DNA from: a bacterium
Lineage (GTDB): Bacteria; Chloroflexota; Dormibacteria; UBA8260; Bog-877
Reading direction: 5' to 3'
DNA length: 33,045 nucleotides
Assembly: GCA_021791455.1 (NCBI GenBank)
Contig: JAJYWM010000317.1
Coordinates: 1 to 33,045, forward strand
Under the pieces are notes generated by a model that saw only the letters and a program-made list of their open reading frames with translations, had not been told where the DNA came from and ran no database searches. Of the stretch, positions 1 through 7,125 are shown piece by piece (positions within the stretch are counted from its first letter, which is position 1; each line of letters begins with the position of its first letter). The translations under genes were made by a program, and so were the position numbers.

Positions 1-345
1 CCGGTCGTGCCCGCACGACTTCAGCAGCCACCACGCTCTGGCCGCCGCGCCGGTCACCTCGTCATAGATCACGACAGAGGAGTCGGAGCTCACCCCGGCT
101 GCCCGCATCGCTTCACAGAACCTCTCGAGTGACGGGAGCGGGTGGCGGCCCATGGCCCCAGGAGGTCCGGCGAGATCCGAGTCCAGATCCACGAAGACTG
201 ATCCCGGGATGTGTCCCGCGTCGTAGGCGGCGCGCTGCGACCCGGATTGCAGGGCCCAACGCACATCGAGGATCCTAAGATCCTGCCTGGCAAGATGAGC
301 CAGTAGCCAGCTGGGCGCCACCGTGGGGGTTGGCATGCTGTCCAT
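1..345 (-). CDS. Rhodanese-type sulfurtransferase, N-terminal part (cut by window edge)
   Basis: The frame stays open to the window edge, giving the first 115 residues of a thiosulfate/3-mercaptopyruvate sulfurtransferase. The visible part matches the non-catalytic N-terminal rhodanese domain of the SseA/TST family: LDVRW at residues 26-30, YDAGHIPGSVFVDLD at 41-55, RHPLPS at 67-72, VVIYDE at 91-96 and ARAWWLLK at 102-109. The catalytic Cys domain would lie left of position 1 and cannot be checked. Such enzymes move sulfane sulfur from thiosulfate or mercaptopyruvate to cyanide or thiols in the cytoplasm. The start is ATG at 345; a second in-frame ATG at 336 is possible, and neither has a clear Shine-Dalgarno sequence. 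The gene is divergent from the dehydrogenase at 670. Confidence 0.88.
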   Translation of the reverse strand, partial: MDSMPTPTVAPSWLLAHLARQDLRILDVRWALQSGSQRAAYDAGHIPGSVFVDLDSDLAGPPGAMGRHPLPSLERFCEAMRAAGVSSDSSVVIYDEVTGAAARAWWLLKSCGHDR

Positions 346-669
346 TCCGACATCATGCAGCAGGTGGGCCAGGCAGGACCTGACACGAATGGAAACCAAC
401 TCGAGATTATGGAGGCCCAGGGTCGCTGTGGGATTGGGATACGCGCAGAGCCGGCGGGCAGATCCGTGCGGTGACGGCCGGGCACGTCTTGGCCGAGGTG
501 GTCTGAGCGGGCGGCACAATCTCACCTCGGCGCCACCCCCGGGGTCAGCCTGCCCAGAGCCCTGCGGCCACCCCTGCACAGCGCGCGCCGCCGGCCGTCC
601 AGGCCGTCACGCCAGCATCCGGGTGAGGTCTTCAGGGTCTCGGAAAGAAGCGATGTCCGAGGGGAGGCC
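346..669. other. Intergenic region without a supported gene
   Basis: This is the divergent spacer between the sulfurtransferase and the hydroxyacid dehydrogenase. Open frames cross it on both strands, but their translations are Arg/Pro/Gly/Ser-rich, lack domain motifs and look like GC-driven shadows. The right end carries the purine-rich ribosome binding site (gaggggagg, about 659-667) of the gene at 670. A CATAAT hexamer on the minus strand near 402-408 could be a -10 box for the sulfurtransferase, but I found no convincing -35 partner. Confidence 0.5.
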
Positions 670-1671
670 TTGAACAGCGCCGCCGCCCCGGAACACGTGC
701 GCTGCCTCATCGTCGGGCGGCTACCGGAGCCGGATCTGGACCTGGTCTTGGCTCGCGCCGGCGGTGGACATATCGACCTGGTCGCCGCGCCCCTGGGGCA
801 GGAGGCGGAGGTGCCCGGCCCATTCGATTGCATCTGGCGCCTCTTCGAAGGGCGCCTCGCCGGAGTGCGCCGCAATCCCCTGGCAGACGCCCTGGTGGCG
901 CATCCCGAGGTCCGCTGGGTCCACTCCGTCAGCGCTGGGGTCGACAGTTTCGGGGATGCACTCTCCGGCCGCCCGGACATCGTGTTGACCAACTCGGCCG
1001 GGGTCGTGGCGATCCCCATCGCTGAATTTGTGGTGGGCTGCCTCCTGCATCACTGCAAACGGCTTGCGGAGATCTGGGCGGCCCAGCGTGACTCGAGTTG
1101 GAAGTCCTTTCAGCTACGGGAGTTGGGCGACCTCAAGGTCGTGATCCTCGGCTTCGGAGCCATAGGGCAGCAGCTGGCGCGCCGGCTCCAGCCATTCGGC
1201 TGCCAGGTCACCGCGGTTCGGCGCCACCCGCAGACGGGGGCGGCCGGCCTGGCTCTCGAGGTCAGCTCTCCGGACCGGCTGGCCGAAGCTTGCCTGGGAG
1301 CGGACGCCTTGGTGCTGGCGGCGCCCTTGACCGACGAGACCAGAGGGGTCGTCTCGCGAGAGGTGCTCTCGGCCCTCAATCAGGACGCATGCTTGATCAA
1401 CATCGCCAGAGGTGGGCTGATCGACGAACCGGAGCTGCTCGCGGCGGTGCGGGGTGGCACGCTCACCGCATACTTGGACGCCTTCGTCGAGGAGCCCCTG
1501 CCCAAATCATCCCCACTCTGGACCACTCCGGGAATATTTCTGTCCCCCCACATCAGCTGGAGCTCTCCCAACTTCGCACGCCGAACCTGCGAGCTGTTTG
1601 GCGATCAGCTGCGGCGGTTCTGCGAGGGGCACGAACTCTTGAATCGAGTGGATCTTCGAGCCGGCTACTAG
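670..1671 (+). CDS. D-isomer-specific 2-hydroxyacid dehydrogenase
   Basis: A 333-residue NAD(P)-dependent oxidoreductase of the D-2-hydroxyacid dehydrogenase family (phosphoglycerate dehydrogenase/GhrA-like), expected to interconvert a 2-oxoacid and a D-2-hydroxyacid in the cytoplasm. The Rossmann dinucleotide motif GFGAIGQQLARRL is at 161-173. The catalytic-domain signature follows: INIARGGLIDE at 243-253 (catalytic Arg247), the DAFVEEPLP segment at 270-278 carrying the conserved acidic residue, and SPHISW at 292-297 (His294). It starts at TTG 670, chosen because a strong gaggggagg sits just upstream and the N-terminus matches family length. The exact substrate (glyoxylate, hydroxypyruvate or other) cannot be read from the sequence. 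It appears monocistronic, with a possible hairpin downstream facing the convergent broken gene. Confidence 0.9.
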   Translation: MNSAAAPEHVRCLIVGRLPEPDLDLVLARAGGGHIDLVAAPLGQEAEVPGPFDCIWRLFEGRLAGVRRNPLADALVAHPEVRWVHSVSAGVDSFGDALSGRPDIVLTNSAGVVAIPIAEFVVGCLLHHCKRLAEIWAAQRDSSWKSFQLRELGDLKVVILGFGAIGQQLARRLQPFGCQVTAVRRHPQTGAAGLALEVSSPDRLAEACLGADALVLAAPLTDETRGVVSREVLSALNQDACLINIARGGLIDEPELLAAVRGGTLTAYLDAFVEEPLPKSSPLWTTPGIFLSPHISWSSPNFARRTCELFGDQLRRFCEGHELLNRVDLRAGY

Positions 1672-1691
1672 ACCTGTTTCGTCCGAGCGAA

Positions 1692-1714
1692 GAGGGGCCG
1701 CGACACTGCCCCTC
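1692..1714. terminator. Possible hairpin between convergent genes
   Basis: GAGGGGC (1692-1698) and GCCCCTC (1708-1714) form a perfect 7-bp stem with a 9-nt loop. It lies between the ends of the dehydrogenase (1671) and the convergent gene whose stop is at 1738. No T-run follows on either strand, so intrinsic termination is uncertain. Confidence 0.4.
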
Positions 1715-1737
1715 GTCACTCAGTTCAGCGCAAGAAT

Positions 1738-2118
1738 TCATCTCCGTCGCGCGGTGAGCATGTCGAAGAGCGGTTCTGCGTTACCGACCACCCGGGTCGC
1801 CAGGGCGAAGCGAGCGATGTGGAAGGCTTCCAGCAGCTTTTCATCTGCTATCCCCTGCACCTTGGCCTTGTTGGCCATCGCCTTGGTGCATGCGTGGTTG
1901 GAAGAAGCCAGAGCCGCTGCCAGGTACACCAAAGTCCTGGTCTCGGGCTCAGAGCCCCGTCGTCCGCGGGCATGGCAAAGGCGCTTCCGTGAGCCTGTTC
2001 CCAGACCATGGCCGGGTCGACTCTGGCGGCCTTGTCTATGGCGTCAGGAACGGATCCCATGCCTGCCTGCCTGCATTGACTCCAAGACCTGCTCCACGGT
2101 GGGACCTGTTGTGTTCAT
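1738..2118 (-). pseudogene. Carboxymuconolactone decarboxylase/AhpD-family protein, broken by two frameshifts
   Basis: Translation should begin at ATG 2118, preceded by a near-perfect aaggaggag. The start frame reads 18 sensible residues ending MQAG, then hits TGA at about 2042-2044. The middle of the protein (from MGSVPDAIDKAARVDPAMVW) is in a second frame. The C-terminal 64 residues (VYLAAALASSNHAC to MLTARRR) return to the first frame. The first shift is at a GCCT repeat (three full copies, 2061-2072); removing one copy restores the frame exactly. The second is consistent with one base lost from the GGG run at 1945-1947, where an extra base would give ALSPETRTLVYLAAAL. Repaired, the product is about 125 residues and fits PF02627, although the family's usual CxxC is reduced to one Cys. 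Sequencing error is an alternative to real inactivation. Confidence 0.75.
2061..2074. repeat. GCCT tetranucleotide repeat (3.5 copies)
   Basis: Three tandem GCCT units plus GC lie at the first frameshift of the CMD-family gene, about 45 nt downstream of its start codon. Two copies would keep the gene in frame and three break it. Short tandem repeats near the 5' end are classic sites of slipped-strand mispairing, but three copies is short for true phase variation. Confidence 0.8.
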
Positions 2119-2221
2119 CGTCTCCTCCTTGTTCTGATCGGCTATCCGTGCCATTCGGGCAGAGGCATCGCGCCTCGGCAATGAGAAACAGGCCGCGCAA
2201 CCTGAGCCAAGTTGGGCGCGG

Positions 2222-2632
2222 TCACGGCGCCGGTACCGCCCGGGTCACCCCGGCCGATCCCGTCCGACTGGCCGGCTTCCAGACGTCGCCGGTGGCCGTT
2301 GCCCACAGCGTTCTTCCCGCCACTACGAGCCAGAGCACGAGCATCAGGGCCACCAGACCGACGCCAAGGTCAGTGACCGCGCCCAGGCGCCACGCGCTCC
2401 CGAGGGTTAGGGTCGCCATGCTGAAGGCGCCGACCGGGAAGGTGAATGCCCACCACCCCAAGCCATACGGGAGCGGTCCCTGGGCAAGATAGCGAACCAT
2501 GGCGGCGGCTCCAAACCGCCAGCCCACCCGGGCGGCTGGGTCGGTGGCGCCAGATGAGGCTGGCCGCACCTCCAAGTAGCCGGCGGGCAGCCGGCCAGCC
2601 TCCGTCCTGTTGGTCGCTTCTGATATATGCAT
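2222..2632 (-). pseudogene. C-terminal remnant of a TDT-family (TehA/SLAC1-like) transporter
   Basis: The 136-residue frame contains a segment typical of the last two membrane spans of TDT-family (tellurite-resistance/dicarboxylate, SLAC1-like) carriers: PYGLGWWAFTFPVGAF at about 55-70, then a hydrophobic span GLVALMLVLWLVVAGRTLWA. Full-length members have about ten spans and 320-400 residues. Here only about 60 bases separate the frame from the next gene's stop codon (2694), so some 200-250 N-terminal residues are missing. The first 40 residues look non-homologous and no ribosome binding site precedes the ATG at 2632. I read it as a decaying fragment. A short functional two-span protein is the alternative. 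Confidence 0.5.
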
Positions 2633-2693
2633 GCTGGACCGGATCGGCGACGCAAGTCCCCGGGCTCAACTGCGCCAACCTCCCTCCACCTCG

Positions 2694-4583
2694 TCATTCG
2701 GGGATGTAGTCGCGGCGAAGGCCCAACAGCTCCGGGGCGTGCAGCTGCACCATCTTGGCCGCCACCCCTGGGGGTGCTCCCGGGCGCACGAGCGAGATGG
2801 CGACCATGGCCAGAAATGCCAGGGGCACGGTCACGATCGCAGGTTGCTCCAGGATCACAGCCAGCCCCGACTGGCGGGCCAGGAACAGCTCCAGGGGAGC
2901 GGAGATGGTGGCAACCATGGTGGTCGCTATCGCCAGCGTCGCCAGAGTCCCACCCAGGGTGACCCCGACGGCGGCGCCCAAGGTGCTGAGCCGCGGCCAC
3001 CAGATCCCCAACACCAGCAAGGGAAAGAAGGAGCTCGCGGCGATGGCGAAAGCCCACCCTACCAGGACGCTGATGTTGAACTGCCCCACCAGCAGGCCGA
3101 GGCCGCCGGAAACCGCACCCGCCAGGACGGCCGCCAGCTGGAATGCCCGCCGCCGCGAGGTGGCCGAGGCCGCAGGGCGCAGCCAGCGGCCGTAGACGTC
3201 ATGTCCCAGCGCACCCGAGAGGGAAACCAGGAGCCCACTGAGAGTGGAGGTGAAGGCGGCGAAGGCTCCCGCCGAGACCACCGCCAGGAGGAGCTGCCCC
3301 AAAAACCCTCCGAGCAGGCTCGGGAGGACCAGGACGACCGAGTCGGTGAGGTTGCTGCCAAATAGAGAGGGGTCCAAGGCTCGACCCAGGGCGCCATATA
3401 CCGGCGGCCAAATGTAGAACGCGCCGAGGAAGACCAGCACCAGCAGGGCCGTCCGACGCGAGGCGCGGGCGTCAGGGTTGGTGTAGAACCGGACCAGGAT
3501 GTGAGGAAGCCCTATGGTCCCAAGCAGAATCGCCATGATCAGGGAGTAGGTGAACAGGAGAGGGTGGCCGCTGCCGCCGGCCAAGGGACCGAACGGATCC
3601 TCCCAACTCCGGTTGCTGCTGACCGGGGTCGCACTGCCGTAGGGTGCGGGCTGGCCCACCGCCAGTGCTACCGTGGTCGGCCCCTCCCAGACCACCACGC
3701 CTTTGGGGATCCTGCTGTTCCTGCCAAGGGACAGCGTGCGGGTGACGTGGGTATGAGGCAACCCCGGGCCCGCAGCAGGAGTCGACACCTCCGCCGTCAC
3801 GGCGCCGGGAGCCCTCACCAGCACGCCCGAGGTCCACTTTACCGGGGTCGGGTGGCTGACATTCACTATGGTGGCGGCGGGCAGCTGCCAGACCTCGCCC
3901 TTGGTGACCTGGTATGTGGTGGGTCTGGCCAGATGGGGTGTGTGGCCATCCGGGGGGAACGCCAGCGCTGGCCCGCCGAAGTGGAGCAAGAGCAGAAACG
4001 CGGGCAGGGATATGGCAAAGATCTTCACCGCGAACTGCAGGCTCTGGACCAAGGTGATCCCTCGCATCCCGCCTCCGCTCACGGCGGCGACCACGACTAC
4101 CACCACGACCACCACCCCAACCCAGTAGGGCAGCCCCGAGGCCGTCTGGACCGTCAGCCCGGCCGCCTCCACCTGGGGCAGGGCGTAGAAGAATCCGATC
4201 ACCAGGACCAGGCCGACTGCCAGCTGCCTGAAGCGGGGGCTGTCGAAGCGGCCCTCCGCGAAGTCCGGAATTGTGTAGGCCCCAAATCGGCGCAGCGGGC
4301 CGGCTATGAACAGCAGCAGGAGCAGGTAGCCCGCCGCGTAGCCGACGGGGTACCACAGGACGTCGTACCCATACTGCATGATCAGCCCGGCAATCCCGAG
4401 GAACGAGGCGGCACTGAGGTATTCGCCGCTGATCGCGGAGGCATTGACTCGGGGCCTCACCGCCCGGGCCGCCACCATGAAGTCGGAAGTGGTCCTGGAG
4501 AATCGGCGGGCAAACAGCCCGGCGCCGAGGCTCACGGCGGCCATGGCGAACAGACCGAGTACTGCGGCCGCGGACGCGCTCAC
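2694..4583 (-). CDS. ActP-like cation:acetate (sodium:solute) symporter
   Basis: A 629-residue SSS-family transporter with about 13 hydrophobic spans. The N-terminal pattern (SDFMVAARAVRPRVNASAISGEYLSAASFLGIAG, 33-66; broken here into short motifs SDFMVAAR and SGEYLSAASFLG) is characteristic of the ActP/MctC monocarboxylate branch, and PQVEAAGLTV (136-145) and GMRGITLVQ (172-180) are also typical. The expected role is cation-driven uptake of acetate or another short carboxylate across the cytoplasmic membrane. It starts at GTG 4583, 9 bp after the DUF485-like gene, and is last in the kinase-regulator-DUF485-symporter operon, divergent from acs-satP. A hydrophilic extracytoplasmic stretch of about 140 residues (203-341) separates two spans and makes the protein about 80 residues longer than E. 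coli ActP. A run of nine Val is at 158-166. Acetate is inferred from family and context. Confidence 0.87.
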   Translation of the reverse strand: MSASAAAVLGLFAMAAVSLGAGLFARRFSRTTSDFMVAARAVRPRVNASAISGEYLSAASFLGIAGLIMQYGYDVLWYPVGYAAGYLLLLLFIAGPLRRFGAYTIPDFAEGRFDSPRFRQLAVGLVLVIGFFYALPQVEAAGLTVQTASGLPYWVGVVVVVVVVVAAVSGGGMRGITLVQSLQFAVKIFAISLPAFLLLLHFGGPALAFPPDGHTPHLARPTTYQVTKGEVWQLPAATIVNVSHPTPVKWTSGVLVRAPGAVTAEVSTPAAGPGLPHTHVTRTLSLGRNSRIPKGVVVWEGPTTVALAVGQPAPYGSATPVSSNRSWEDPFGPLAGGSGHPLLFTYSLIMAILLGTIGLPHILVRFYTNPDARASRRTALLVLVFLGAFYIWPPVYGALGRALDPSLFGSNLTDSVVLVLPSLLGGFLGQLLLAVVSAGAFAAFTSTLSGLLVSLSGALGHDVYGRWLRPAASATSRRRAFQLAAVLAGAVSGGLGLLVGQFNISVLVGWAFAIAASSFFPLLVLGIWWPRLSTLGAAVGVTLGGTLATLAIATTMVATISAPLELFLARQSGLAVILEQPAIVTVPLAFLAMVAISLVRPGAPPGVAAKMVQLHAPELLGLRRDYIPE

Positions 4584-4592
4584 GGCCTGGGG

Positions 4593-4943
4593 TCAGCTGA
4601 GGAGGTCGGTGAATTCATCATCCACCTCCTCAGCGCGACGCACGTACACCCTGCCCAGCCAGATCAGCAGGGGGTACGAGCCGATCGCCAGGACGATCCA
4701 GGGCAGCGGCAGCCCCACCAGGCGGATCCTCGACCACTGCGGCCAGAGGGTGGAGATCAGGGGTTGGACGGCCAGGAACGCCACAAACGTGCCGGCTATC
4801 GTGAGGCTCAGGCGAAGCTGCCTGCGCATCAGGGCTTGCAGGTAGACGCTTCCCACCTCGGTTTGCTCCTCAAACTCGAGCAGACGGGTTGGGCTGGGCA
4901 CCGCCCGGTCCGGCTCAGGGTGGGGGCCGATGCCGTCTCCCAC
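4593..4943 (-). CDS. Small two-span membrane protein, DUF485-like symporter partner
   Basis: A 116-residue protein with an acidic/polar N-terminus, two hydrophobic spans (about 46-66 and 78-97) joined by a short linker, and an acidic C-terminal tail (EEVDDEFTDLL). Small proteins of this layout (DUF485, YjcH) are regularly encoded directly upstream of ActP-type symporters, as here. They probably help assembly or activity, though their biochemical role is not established. It starts at GTG 4943, 6 bp after the response regulator stop; a Shine-Dalgarno is not obvious, suggesting translational coupling, and a later start inside the first 20 codons is possible. Assignment rests on topology and gene order more than on strong motifs. 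Confidence 0.7.
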   Translation of the reverse strand: MGDGIGPHPEPDRAVPSPTRLLEFEEQTEVGSVYLQALMRRQLRLSLTIAGTFVAFLAVQPLISTLWPQWSRIRLVGLPLPWIVLAIGSYPLLIWLGRVYVRRAEEVDDEFTDLLS

Positions 4944-4949
4944 GGACGG

Positions 4950-5705
4950 TCAGAGACCCAGGGTGGAGCGCAACTGCTGTCCGTGGCGCCGGGACACCGG
5001 GACCGTCAGTTCGTCCACGCCCTCCAACCTGAGCAGGTAGGTGTTGTTGAAGAAGCTCTCCACCGCCGCGATGTGGCGGAGGTTGACCAGGTAGTGGCGA
5101 TGCACCCGCATGAAGCCCTGCCTGGAGAGGCGCTCCTCCAGCTCCTGAAGGCGCAGCCTCGCGATGAACCGCCCCTCGGCGGTGATCAGGGCCACGCGGT
5201 CGCCCGAGACCTCCGCCGCTCGAATGTCGCCGATGGGGAGCAGGAGGATCCTGCCCCGGTGGGTGACCGCCAAGCGGTTCTCCAGCCCCTGGGCGTCTCC
5301 CACGTGCTCTGTGTGACCGTTCGGGCCGGGCTGGCGGGCCCACAGGGTGAGCCTTTCCAGGGTGAGGTTGAGGCGATCGGCGCGCACCGGCTTGAGGAGG
5401 TAGTCGAATGCCGCCAGATGGAAGGCCTCCAGAGCATGCTCCTGGAAGGCGGTCACGAACACCACCGGTGGGGGGGATGGCATCGATGCCACGAGTCCCG
5501 CCAGCTGCAACCCATCGAGCCCCGGCATCTGGATGTCGAAGAAGACCACATCGGGGCGATCCTTGGCCAGCATGTCCATGGCTGAGCTGGCGTCCTCGGC
5601 CTCCAGGACCTCACGAACTCGCGAGGACCGGCGCAGGAGGTAGCTCAACTCTTCGCGAGCGGGCCGCTCGTCGTCGGCCACCAGGACAAGAAACGGCGGC
5701 TCCAC
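4950..5705 (-). CDS. LytTR-type response regulator
   Basis: A 251-residue two-component regulator. The receiver domain (1-120) has the acidic pocket Asp11/Asp12, phospho-acceptor Asp57 in VVFFDIQMPGLDG, Thr85 and Lys105 in DYLLKPV. After a linker, a LytTR DNA-binding domain (about 143-251) shows IRAAEVSGDRVAL, FMRVHRHYLVNL and VPVSRRHGQQLRS. Such regulators bind pairs of 9-bp direct repeats in promoters. The start is GTG 5705, 3 bp after the kinase stop, so the two genes are surely co-translated. The position between kinase and symporter suggests it controls this operon and perhaps the divergent acs-satP pair. I could not find a convincing pair of LytTR sites in the intergenic region by eye. 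Confidence 0.92.
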   Translation of the reverse strand: MEPPFLVLVADDERPAREELSYLLRRSSRVREVLEAEDASSAMDMLAKDRPDVVFFDIQMPGLDGLQLAGLVASMPSPPPVVFVTAFQEHALEAFHLAAFDYLLKPVRADRLNLTLERLTLWARQPGPNGHTEHVGDAQGLENRLAVTHRGRILLLPIGDIRAAEVSGDRVALITAEGRFIARLRLQELEERLSRQGFMRVHRHYLVNLRHIAAVESFFNNTYLLRLEGVDELTVPVSRRHGQQLRSTLGL

Positions 5706-5708
5706 CGC

Positions 5709-6896
5709 CTACGAGGCCTTCACGCCCGGTCGATACTTGGGGATCCTGACCCGCACGGCTGTGCCCCTGCCGGTGCTGGACTCGATCTCGAGGCCGTGGG
5801 CCGGGCCGAATATGTGGTTCAGTCGGCGGTTGATGTTGCCCAGTGCTCCCTGATGCTCCCCGAGGTCAATGGGGAGGGTGAAGCCGTTGCCGTCGTCCCT
5901 CACGGAGATGAGGCATTCGTCATCCTGGTCGTCGGCCTCGATCACGATGGTGCCCTTGCCCCGGCGGCGCTCAATTCCGTGCTTGACCGCGTTCTCCACC
6001 AAGGGCTGGACCAGCAGAGTTGGCACCACCGTGCTCAGCACCTCGGGCTCTATGTGATACCGCACCGTGAGGCGATCTCCGAAGCGGGCCTGCTCCAGGG
6101 TGAGGTACTGGTTCACATAGACGAGCTCGTCCGCCAGAGTGGTGAACTCAGCCGGCGTTCCGGAGAAGGCGCGACGGCTGAAGTCGGAAAATTCAATCAG
6201 CAGCTCCCGGGCCCGCTCCGGATCGGTTCGCACAAAACTGGCAATGGTCGTCAGGGTGTTGTAGATGAAGTGCGGGGAGATCTGCGCCCGCAGGGCCCGC
6301 AGTTCCGAACGCACCAGGGCCGCCTGCTGCTGGTCGGCGCGCTGGAGTCGGAGCTGGGTCGCCAGCAGCTCAGCCAGATCGCTCGTGATCCGAAGCTGGG
6401 CCGGGTCCACCTCACCGCCGTGGAAGGTGACCAGCGCCGCCACCGGCCCGTCCTCCAAGACGAGCGGCGCCACGACCGCCACCCGCAGAGGGCAGTCGCC
6501 GGGCCCCCTGAGCCGGTGCATCCGGACCAGCTGGGCCCGGCCGGTGTGCAGAGCCGCCACTATCTGATGGAGATCCTCTTCCAGATGCTTCAGGTGAAGC
6601 TCCGAGCGGCTCCCGGCGGCGGCTTGGTATCCCAGCATCTGGCGGCCGTCGTAGATCGCCGCCGCCATTCCTCCCGACTGGGGGACCAGCGCCCTAAGAA
6701 CCTTCCCGGCCGTCTTCGCAGTCAGCCCCTGGCGCAGAGCCGAGACCGCAGAGGTCGCGAACGCGAGAGTCCGCAGGGTTGCTCGTTGCTCCACCGTGTT
6801 GAACGAGAAGGGGCGGCGGCGGAGCCGCCGCAGGACCACGGTAGCCGCCACGGCGGTGAAGCCAGCCTCCGCCAGAAGGAGCAAGGGCCAGGGCAT
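5709..6896 (-). CDS. LytS-type sensor histidine kinase
   Basis: A 395-residue kinase. One N-terminal hydrophobic span (PWPLLLLAEAGFTAVAATVV) is followed by a GAF-like region (about 60-185) and a His_kinase (PF06580)/HATPase module. The phospho-acceptor His209 is in ISPHFIYNTL, the N-box Asn302 is in QPLVENAVKHGI, and the G-box is VRDDGNGF. With a single span and a soluble GAF-like domain, the input is probably cytoplasmic or membrane-proximal, unlike the multi-span 5TM sensors of LytS/BtsS. The ATG at 6896 is preferred. The frame extends to a TTG at 6947, but those 17 residues are basic and uninformative. It is first in the operon and divergent from acs, sharing a 229-bp spacer. The ligand is unknown; acetate or a related carboxylate is inferred from context. 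Confidence 0.9.
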   Translation of the reverse strand: MPWPLLLLAEAGFTAVAATVVLRRLRRRPFSFNTVEQRATLRTLAFATSAVSALRQGLTAKTAGKVLRALVPQSGGMAAAIYDGRQMLGYQAAAGSRSELHLKHLEEDLHQIVAALHTGRAQLVRMHRLRGPGDCPLRVAVVAPLVLEDGPVAALVTFHGGEVDPAQLRITSDLAELLATQLRLQRADQQQAALVRSELRALRAQISPHFIYNTLTTIASFVRTDPERARELLIEFSDFSRRAFSGTPAEFTTLADELVYVNQYLTLEQARFGDRLTVRYHIEPEVLSTVVPTLLVQPLVENAVKHGIERRRGKGTIVIEADDQDDECLISVRDDGNGFTLPIDLGEHQGALGNINRRLNHIFGPAHGLEIESSTGRGTAVRVRIPKYRPGVKAS

Positions 6897-7125
6897 GGCC
6901 GCATCATCCCTGGGCCGCGCTCGCTTGGCAAGTGACCGACCGTTCAACAGCCATTTGTGGCCGCATGGACCGGCAATCCGAGCCGCTGGTGTCGGGGGCT
7001 TTCACCTCCGACCAATCCAGTCTCTAACCTGCAGCCAGGCAGTGCCGAGGTAGGTCGTCCCGAGTTGGGGGGTGAAGGCTCGCAGGGCGGCGCCAAGCGG
7101 TTGGCAATCAGGACAGGAGGGCGAT
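6897..7125. promoter_or_regulatory. Divergent control region between the kinase operon and acs
   Basis: This 229-bp spacer must carry promoters for both the sensor/symporter operon and acs-satP. A possible plus-strand promoter is TTCACC (about 7010-7015) and TCTAAC (about 7022-7027) with a 16-bp spacer. The heptamer ggcaatc occurs twice (near 6972 and 7104) and accgttcaa near 6939 resembles a LytTR half-site, but I see no properly spaced pair. Acs has a strong aggaggg just before its ATG. Confidence 0.45.

Noticed and set aside
323..673. 116-codon plus-strand frame ending in the TTGA of the dehydrogenase start
   Set aside because: The overlap resembles coupled genes, but the product is Arg/Pro/Gly-rich, overlaps the sulfurtransferase start and shows no family features.
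4079..4116. ACC/CAC-rich tract as a possible simple repeat or regulatory array
   Set aside because: It simply encodes the poly-Val run within a membrane span of the symporter.
3501..5585. 694-codon open frame on the plus strand, antisense to the symporter, DUF485-like and LytTR genes
   Set aside because: Its translation is Gly/Arg/Gln/His-rich without domains, and it crosses three well-supported genes. Long antisense open frames are expected in such high-GC DNA.
5796..6935. 379-codon plus-strand open frame opposite the histidine kinase
   Set aside because: Shadow of the kinase gene; no recognisable domain and no ribosome binding site.
6897..7125. LytTR direct-repeat binding sites in the divergent spacer
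   Set aside because: One partial half-site (accgttcaa) is present, but no second copy at the 21-22 bp period could be identified by eye.
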